Part shown: positions 1 through 3,799 of the stretch, one piece after another | Layout of the letters: the number at the start of each line of letters is the position of its first letter | How positions within the stretch are numbered: the stretch's first letter is position 1 | Origin: Calditrichia bacterium | Lineage (GTDB): Bacteria > Calditrichota > Calditrichia > Calditrichales > Calditrichaceae | Direction: 5' to 3' | Assembly: GCA_027039465.1 (NCBI GenBank) | Contig: JALWEA010000509.1 | Span: forward strand, 1-7,867 | Length of the DNA stretch: 7,867 nucleotides | Made by a program: the position numbers and the translations under genes | Notes under the pieces: model-generated | Database searches by the model: none | The model's input: only the letters and a program-made list of their open reading frames with translations | Told to the model about the DNA's origin: nothing

Positions 1-44
1 TGTCAAGGGTTACCTCAATTTTCTTTAATTTCTGTCCCTTGACA
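1..44. repeat. 9-bp perfect inverted repeat at window edge
   Basis: TGTCAAGGG at 1-9 is exactly repeated in inverse as CCCTTGACA at 36-44, with 26 AT-rich bases between. Each arm contains TTGACA reading outward, which is the consensus sigma70 -35 hexamer. On the plus strand a weak -10 (TATCTT, 61-66) follows at 16 bp spacing. The left arm starts at base 1, so the element may extend beyond the window. It could be an operator-like dyad, the end of a small repeat element, or coincidence. Confidence 0.45.
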
Positions 45-176
45 AGTTCAAAAAAGTTAATATCTTATCCAAAACGCCAGAAAAGGAAAATGTCTGGCTG
101 TATGCCCGGTGTCGGCCGGACTTTTAAACATAACACCTATTCAACTCTAAATCAATATAAACGGCCCGCTCCATAC

Positions 177-213
177 AAAAAAAGGTGTAGCCGTTATCTC
201 GCAGCTACACCTT
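177..213 (-). terminator. Rho-independent terminator of the minus-strand operon
   Basis: Read on the minus strand, the arm AAGGTGTAGC (213-204) pairs with GCTACACCTT (191-182). The 12-nt loop is followed directly by a run of T residues (seven A on the plus strand, 177-183, which partly pair with the stem). It lies about 30 bases past the stop of the DUF2892 gene, so it should end transcripts coming from rplU-rpmA-DUF2892. The plus strand has no matching T-run, so it acts in one direction. Confidence 0.85.
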
Positions 214-240
214 CATTGTAGGGGGATTCAAAGAGAATAA

Positions 241-423
241 TTACTTATTCGTATTGATTTTAAACGGTAAATACAACGGACAAAAAGCAATAGCTCCCGT
301 TATGAAAAAGATCAACCCGATCCAGCCCCAGGGGGTTTTCGGGCCAATGAACACAAGAGCGATTAAAATAACCCCGATAATTAACCGAATCATCCGATCC
401 ACAGCGCCTACATTTTTAATCAT
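241..423 (-). CDS. DUF2892 (YgaP-type) small inner-membrane protein
   Basis: This 60-residue protein matches the DUF2892 pattern: an N-terminal KNVGxxDRxIR (residues 3-13), a hydrophobic segment at about 14-27, a Pro/Gly turn, a second hydrophobic segment at about 32-47, and a closing CPLY motif (48-51) before the short INT tail. Two membrane helices with both ends on the same side are expected. In YgaP this domain anchors a rhodanese; stand-alone copies have no established role. The ATG at 423 is preferred over an in-frame ATG ten codons upstream because a strong AGGGGAG Shine-Dalgarno sits just before it. The gene follows rpmA by 56 bases with no strong terminator between, so it may be read through from the ribosomal operon. 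It ends about 30 bases before a clear terminator. Confidence 0.85.
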   Translation of the reverse strand: MIKNVGAVDRMIRLIIGVILIALVFIGPKTPWGWIGLIFFITGAIAFCPLYLPFKINTNK

Positions 424-479
424 GATACTCCCCTTTATGTGATTGAAACACAAGATGATGTTTCTTCGGGAAATGCGCT

Positions 480-743
480 TTAGTTAACGGTCTTCGGGTA
501 AACGCTCACTCTTTTACGTGTCCGGTCTTTACGTTCAAATTGTACAATGCCGTCAACTTTGGCAAACAACGTATCGTCACCACCGCGACCCACATTTTCT
601 CCCGGATGGATTTTGGTGCCGCGCTGACGCACGATAATGGAACCGGCGGTAACAAACTGCCCGCCGAAGGCTTTTACGCCAAGGCGTTTCGATTCGCTCT
701 CGCGTCCGTTTCTGGAACTACCAACACCTTTTTTATGTGCCAT
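480..743 (-). CDS. rpmA: 50S ribosomal protein L27
   Basis: This 87-residue protein is full length for L27 (85 in E. coli). The N-terminus MAHKKGVGSSRNGRES is typical. In the ribosome this flexible, basic arm reaches toward the peptidyl-transferase centre. The core RLGVKAFGGQ, the GSIIVRQRGT segment and HPGxNVGxGxDDTLFA are all present. The N-terminal extension removed by the Prp protease in Firmicutes is absent, and no prp gene lies between rplU and rpmA. AGGAGG (755-750) lies six bases before the ATG, inside the 3' end of rplU. The rplU stop and this start are separated by a single base (TAA-A-ATG), so translational coupling is likely. Confidence 0.97.
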   Translation of the reverse strand: MAHKKGVGSSRNGRESESKRLGVKAFGGQFVTAGSIIVRQRGTKIHPGENVGRGGDDTLFAKVDGIVQFERKDRTRKRVSVYPKTVN

Positions 744-744
744 T

Positions 745-1125
745 TTATGCCTCCTTTACTTCACCGGTTTCTTCGGCCTTGGGTTTGGCCGCAGCCGCCT
801 TCTTCGCCCGTTTGCTGCCGATTTTATCGATGTGCAGCAACGTAAAATGCTGGCGATGACCGTTCTTCTTTTGGTACCCTTTACGGCGCTTTTTCTTAAA
901 AACGATCACTTTCTTATCGCGACCGTGCTCAACCACCGTAGCTTCCACCTTAATATTTTTCACAACAGGCGTCCCGATATGGTGCTTGCCCTTATCGTCC
1001 GTGTAAAACAAAACACGATCTAAAGTGACTTTCTTACCGGGTTCTTCATGAAGCAAAGGCACCTTGATATTTTTATTCTGCTCAACGCGAAATTGTTGTC
1101 CTGCTATTTCAACAACAGCATACAT
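745..1125 (-). CDS. rplU: 50S ribosomal protein L21
   Basis: This is L21, a 23S rRNA-binding protein of the large subunit. MYAVVEIAGQQFRV at the N-terminus and the basic KKKRRKGYQKKNGHRQ signature (residues 77-92), followed by F(T)xLxID, define the family. The protein has 126 residues, about 20 more than E. coli L21 (103). The extra part is a Lys/Ala/Glu-rich low-complexity tail from about residue 104; such tails occur in several phyla and are probably disordered. AGGAGA (1136-1131) precedes the ATG. The gene has its own candidate promoter in the 80-base gap behind the RNase G gene and heads an rplU-rpmA pair separated by one base. Confidence 0.97.
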   Translation of the reverse strand: MYAVVEIAGQQFRVEQNKNIKVPLLHEEPGKKVTLDRVLFYTDDKGKHHIGTPVVKNIKVEATVVEHGRDKKVIVFKKKRRKGYQKKNGHRQHFTLLHIDKIGSKRAKKAAAAKPKAEETGEVKEA

Positions 1126-1174
1126 GCTTTTCTCCTAAAACTAAACATTTTTCCCTTTAAAAAATCGAGCGTTT

Positions 1175-1203
1175 AATTTAAATACAATATTGCTCTTTGT
1201 CAA
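1175..1203 (-). promoter_or_regulatory. Sigma70-type promoter for rplU-rpmA
   Basis: On the minus strand a perfect -35 TTGACA (1203-1198) is followed by a 17-bp spacer and a -10-like TAAATT (1180-1175, four of six matches). The -35 starts two bases past the RNase G stop codon. Transcription would begin near 1168, giving a leader of about 40 nt before the L21 start. This would let the ribosomal genes be expressed apart from the RNase gene. Position and spacing are seen in the sequence; activity is inferred. Confidence 0.6.
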
Positions 1204-1205
1204 AA

Positions 1206-2738
1206 CTATTTTAAGGCCTGATCCAATCGTTTTTCATCTTTTCGATCGTAAACCCGAAAAGCACCGTACGGAAGCGATTCGTCTTTAACCAATTTGATTT
1301 TTACCCAATATTTCCACATCAATTTTAACAACGGACTGTACATACCCTTCTTTAAATAATTGTACACATCCGGGCGCACATGAATGGTAATGCGCCGATC
1401 CCCGTTGGTCGAACGGTAACGCTGAATCCAACGCTCAATATCACCGACCACCGCATGAACCGTGGGCACCAGGCCGCTACCGTGACAGGTGGGACAGGTT
1501 TCCTTTAAACTTAGCAAAACCGGCGGCCGCACACGTTGACGCGTCATTTCCATCAATCCGAAACGGCTCATCTCCTGAATTTTGGTGATCGAACGATCTT
1601 TGGCAAATTCCTTTTTTAATTCCTGATAAACCTTACGCCGATTCTCCTCTTCCATCATATCGATAAAATCGATCACAATAATGCCGCCCAAATCACGCAA
1701 ACGCGCTTGTCTGGCAATTTCGCGCGCCGCTTCCATGTTAATCTTAAAGGAATTGGTTTCATGATCTTTGCGTCCGATGTACTTTCCGCTGTTCACATCA
1801 ATGGAAACCAACGCCTCCGTCGGCTCGATAACAATGTACGAACCGTTTTTCAGCCAAACCTTACTGTTGCCCATTTTCTCAATTTCGCGCTCAATATTGA
1901 AATAATCGAAAATGGGCACCATGCCTTTGTAATACGATATTTTGTCTTTCAGATGCGGCGCCACATCCTTAATGTACGACGAAAGTTCGCGCATCAATTT
2001 ACGCGAATCCACCACCACCCGATTCACATCCGAAGTAAATAAATCGCGGATAATACTGGAGGCCATGCTCATGTCCTTGTACAAAAGAACCGGAGCTTCC
2101 TGCTTTTTGATCTTTTTCTCGATTTTGCGCCAGGTGGCAATTAAGTTGTTCAGGTCTTTACGGATCGCTTTGTCCGGCTTCCCTTCGGCAACCGTGCGAA
2201 TAATCAAACCGAAATTCGGCGGGATAATTTGCCGCGCAATTTCTTTCAGCCTGCGGCGTTCCTTGCGATCCTGAATCTTTTTGGAAACGCCGATGTGCTT
2301 TTTGCCCGGAATCAGTACCAAAAACCTTCCGGGTAAAGCAATGTTGGTCGTTACCCGGCAACCCTTGGTGCCAATCGGTTCCTTAATAATCTGAACCAGA
2401 ATATCCTGATCTTTTTTCAAATCGCGGTTCACATTAAAGCGGCGCTCCGACGCATGATGGTCTTTGTCCGCATGATCTTCGTCCTCGTAATCCACAAAAT
2501 AATCCAGATACGAGGTATCGAAATCCGCAAAATGTAAAAAGGCATTCTGCTCGTGACCAATGTTAATGAAAGCCGCCTGCATTCCCGGTAAAACCCGGCT
2601 GACTTTGCCTTTGTAAATATCGCCCACCATCCGTTCGTACTCAGGGCGTTCAACAAACAGCTCAACCAGCTTCGAATCCTCGAGAATCGCTATTCGGGTT
2701 TCCTCGTTCGTCGCATTAATAATAATTTCTTTAGTCAT
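1206..2738 (-). CDS. rng: Ribonuclease G/E family endoribonuclease (RNase G type)
   Basis: This 510-residue protein aligns throughout with RNase G (489 in E. coli) and lacks the long C-terminal scaffold of RNase E. It should be a cytoplasmic, 5'-end-sensing single-strand endonuclease acting in rRNA maturation and mRNA decay. The S1 domain lies at about 37-130 (VGDIYKGKVSRVLPGMQAAFINIG, then GTKGCRVTT). The metal-binding catalytic aspartates are visible as D314 (in VSIDVNSG) and D357 (in IVIDFIDM), spaced exactly as D303 and D346 of E. coli RNase E. The Zn-link CPTCHGSG supplies C415 and C418 for dimerisation. One oddity is an acidic, His-rich insertion within the S1 domain (about 74-100, YEDEDHADKDHHASERR). 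The ATG is preceded by AGGA nine bases upstream. The stop is TAG, and the rplU promoter starts right behind it. Confidence 0.95.
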   Translation of the reverse strand: MTKEIIINATNEETRIAILEDSKLVELFVERPEYERMVGDIYKGKVSRVLPGMQAAFINIGHEQNAFLHFADFDTSYLDYFVDYEDEDHADKDHHASERRFNVNRDLKKDQDILVQIIKEPIGTKGCRVTTNIALPGRFLVLIPGKKHIGVSKKIQDRKERRRLKEIARQIIPPNFGLIIRTVAEGKPDKAIRKDLNNLIATWRKIEKKIKKQEAPVLLYKDMSMASSIIRDLFTSDVNRVVVDSRKLMRELSSYIKDVAPHLKDKISYYKGMVPIFDYFNIEREIEKMGNSKVWLKNGSYIVIEPTEALVSIDVNSGKYIGRKDHETNSFKINMEAAREIARQARLRDLGGIIVIDFIDMMEEENRRKVYQELKKEFAKDRSITKIQEMSRFGLMEMTRQRVRPPVLLSLKETCPTCHGSGLVPTVHAVVGDIERWIQRYRSTNGDRRITIHVRPDVYNYLKKGMYSPLLKLMWKYWVKIKLVKDESLPYGAFRVYDRKDEKRLDQALK

Positions 2739-2760
2739 AACCTTTTTTCCTGATATTTTT

Positions 2761-2777
2761 CAACTTCATTCAAGTTG
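2761..2777 (-). promoter_or_regulatory. Small hairpin in the RNase G leader
   Basis: On the minus strand CAACTT-GAATG-AAGTTG forms a perfect 6-bp stem with a 5-nt loop. It ends about 22 bases before the ATG, just before the AGGA ribosome-binding site. It is AT-rich and only marginally stable. A 5' leader hairpin is used for self-regulation of rne in E. coli, so a role in controlling this gene is possible but unproven. Confidence 0.35.
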
Positions 2778-2788
2778 ATTTTTTGTTT

Positions 2789-2805
2789 TTTGTAAGATTT
2801 ACAAA
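2789..2805. promoter_or_regulatory. 7-3-7 inverted repeat upstream of RNase G
   Basis: TTTGTAA-GAT-TTACAAA is a perfect 17-base dyad with a 3-base centre, about 50 bases upstream of the RNase G start. The minus strand continues with A-rich sequence, so it is not a terminator in that direction. The form suits an operator for a dimeric regulator, but no matching regulator is identified. Confidence 0.35.
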
Positions 2806-2943
2806 CGCGCCCGCCGGCAATCCTGCCTGACCCTTCCCGGCTCCCGTGCAAAATCTTCATTCTTGTGTCGCTTTGAGGCCGCGCATCCGTAAACGATTCA
2901 TCCTTGCAACTGAACCGCATCGTAATTCATTCCGGCCGCCAAA

Positions 2944-2966
2944 GTTCGGGTTTTAAACACCCGGAC
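2944..2966. repeat. 8-bp hairpin with TTTAAAC loop
   Basis: GTTCGGGT (2944-2951) pairs with ACCCGGAC (2959-2966), with one T-G wobble, around a 7-nt loop. There is no T-run on either side. It is part of the hairpin cluster in the long spacer and its function is unknown. Confidence 0.4.
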
Positions 2967-3047
2967 ATCAACCCAATTTACGCAGAATTGCGCAAATGAC
3001 CAAACACAGCCATCAAACCTATTTTTTTAAGCGACACCCTGGCATTC

Positions 3048-3069
3048 TTCTCCAGCCGCGGCGGGAGAA
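3048..3069. repeat. 22-bp near-perfect palindrome
   Basis: The left half TTCTCCAGCCG and the right half CGGCGGGAGAA are inverse copies with a single mismatched pair (A3054/G3063) and no spacer, centred on GC (3058/3059). With CCGCGG in the middle it is much more GC-rich than its surroundings. Possibilities are a binding site, a cruciform-type repeat, or the core of an interspersed element. Confidence 0.55.
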
Positions 3070-3138
3070 AAATCTCCTTAAAAATAGCAACGGACGAAAG
3101 GGATTCTTCATCCCCCCAATTAACAAGACTTCCACTAT

Positions 3139-3151
3139 CGTCAGAATGACG
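3139..3151. repeat. CGTCA-GAA-TGACG dyad, possible interspersed-repeat fragment
   Basis: This is a perfect 5-bp inverted repeat with a 3-base centre, about 40 bases after GGGATTCTTC. From memory, ATTCTTC followed at a distance by TCAGAATGACG is a motif pair seen in widely dispersed repeats of many bacterial genomes. Membership of such a family is inferred only. Confidence 0.3.
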
Positions 3152-3318
3152 GCGCGTCCGTCCCTCTTTACTTCCTTATTCTCAGGGCTATTCGGGAACC
3201 GAACGCTATTTCGCACATCAATGGTCGGGCAACAGCCTCAATTTAATATTTCGCCAAATCCACATAGCTGATATCCCATCCCAAGGATCGGTATTAACTA
3301 TGAGTTAAAAGCCGTTAG

Positions 3319-3338
3319 CCCCAGCGTTTACGCTGGGG
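3319..3338. repeat. 8-bp perfect hairpin, TTTA loop
   Basis: CCCCAGCG-TTTA-CGCTGGGG is a perfect 8-bp GC-rich stem with a tetraloop. It lacks the adjacent T-run of a terminator on either strand. A second hairpin with the same loop in the same orientation follows at 3365-3378, which suggests a shared origin in a dispersed palindromic repeat family. Confidence 0.65.
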
Positions 3339-3364
3339 ACAAAAAGTAAACCAAATTTCTTTTC

Positions 3365-3378
3365 CGCCCTTTAGGGCG
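3365..3378. repeat. 5-bp hairpin CGCCC-TTTA-GGGCG
   Basis: This is a perfect 5-bp GC stem, extendable to six pairs, with the same TTTA loop as the hairpin at 3319-3338. AT-rich sequence leads from it straight into the first copy of the 61-bp direct repeat. The plus-strand tail is TTATTTAATAAA, too A-rich for a convincing terminator. Confidence 0.55.
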
Positions 3379-3393
3379 TTATTTAATAAAAAA

Positions 3394-3454
3394 TTAATAA
3401 AAAACATCCGTGCCAATCCGCCCGATCCGTACAATCCGTGTCCCAAGGAAACGC
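3394..3454. repeat. 61-bp direct repeat, copy 1
   Basis: This copy is identical, base for base, to 3627-3687, 233 bp away. Inside, ATCCG occurs four times, at 3406, 3416, 3425 and 3434 (steps of 10, 9 and 9), so the unit is itself a degenerate short tandem array. The bases just outside both ends differ between the copies, so the boundaries are sharp. Confidence 0.9.
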
Positions 3455-3514
3455 CCCGCCCATTATGTCCTTAACCCCAAAATTTGCGATAAAAAATGTT
3501 TTCTTCTTAACCCA

Positions 3515-3543
3515 CCCTCTCTGCGTCGGTCGCAGGGAATGGG
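3515..3543. repeat. Bulged hairpin between the two 61-bp repeat copies
   Basis: CCC (3515-3517) plus TCTCTGCG (3518-3525) pair with CGCAGGGA (3531-3538) and GGG (3541-3543) around a TCGGT loop, with one T-G wobble and an AT bulge. The downstream GTTGAAAC (about 3550) resembles the end of some CRISPR repeats but is single-copy. No T-run follows. Confidence 0.4.
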
Positions 3544-3626
3544 AGTAAGTTGAAACACACAAATTTCCGTTTAATATAAAACCAATAGCTTAAATATGAT
3601 TCGTTCGGGATAAAGAACATAATCCT

Positions 3627-3687
3627 TTAATAAAAAACATCCGTGCCAATCCGCCCGATCCGTACAATCCGTGTCCCAAGGAAACGC
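3627..3687. repeat. 61-bp direct repeat, copy 2
   Basis: This is a perfect second copy of 3394-3454 in the same orientation. Perfect identity across 61 non-coding bases implies recent duplication, active conversion, or membership of a homogeneous repeat family. The 172 bases between the copies contain no gene. Confidence 0.9.
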
Positions 3688-3799
3688 TTCAGGATCGGAA
3701 CACCCGCCCAAACCTTTTGAAATTACTTAAAAATTTAAATATTCACAGAGGAGAGTTGAAAATTTCTCAAATATTCAGCGGTAAAAGCAACACTACGCT

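Larger units (their letters stand above)
2739..3799. other. 1.06 kb non-coding, repeat-rich spacer between radical SAM and RNase G genes
   Basis: No reading frame here has both a believable start and protein-like composition; the short ones are Arg/Ser/Lys-rich and overlap hairpins and repeats. The stretch holds two dyads next to the RNase G start (2761-2777, 2789-2805), a GC-rich patch (about 2806-2970), a 22-bp near-palindrome (3048-3069), a small dyad (3139-3151), two TTTA-loop hairpins (3319-3338, 3365-3378), a perfect 61-bp direct repeat (3394-3454 and 3627-3687) and a further hairpin (3515-3543). AAATATTCA also occurs twice (3737-3745 and 3769-3777). No convincing terminator for the radical SAM gene and no clear promoter for the RNase gene could be picked out. 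Confidence 0.75.

Noticed and set aside
39..221. 60-codon plus-strand frame in the left spacer
   Set aside because: It has a Lys/Tyr/Arg-rich, low-quality composition, runs through the minus-strand terminator, and lacks a ribosome-binding site.
445..464. Terminator between rpmA and the DUF2892 gene
   Set aside because: GAAACA/TGTTTC forms only a 6-bp AT-rich stem with no T-run. Read-through into DUF2892 seems more likely.
2735..2920. 61-codon minus-strand frame just upstream of RNase G
   Set aside because: It overlaps both leader dyads and the start of the RNase gene, its composition is not protein-like, and I recognise no family.
2806..2970. Structured RNA gene (tRNA or RNase P RNA) in the GC-rich patch
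   Set aside because: A scan for a tRNA cloverleaf and for the conserved RNase P RNA blocks found only isolated hairpins such as 2944-2966.
2996..3271. 91-codon plus-strand frame in the repeat island, and a 65-codon frame opposite (3019-3216)
   Set aside because: Both run across the 22-bp palindrome and the CGTCA dyad, have no domain pattern, and no clear ribosome-binding site. They are best explained as chance frames in repeat DNA.
3319..3338. Rho-independent terminator at the 8-bp hairpin
   Set aside because: No T-run follows directly on either strand (plus: GACAAAAAG; minus: CTAACGGC), and it lies about 460 bases beyond the radical SAM stop.
3394..3687. CRISPR array
   Set aside because: There are only two copies of a 61-bp unit, with a 172-bp interval and no cas genes. 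The GTTGAAAC word near 3550 is single-copy, so this is a direct repeat, not an array.
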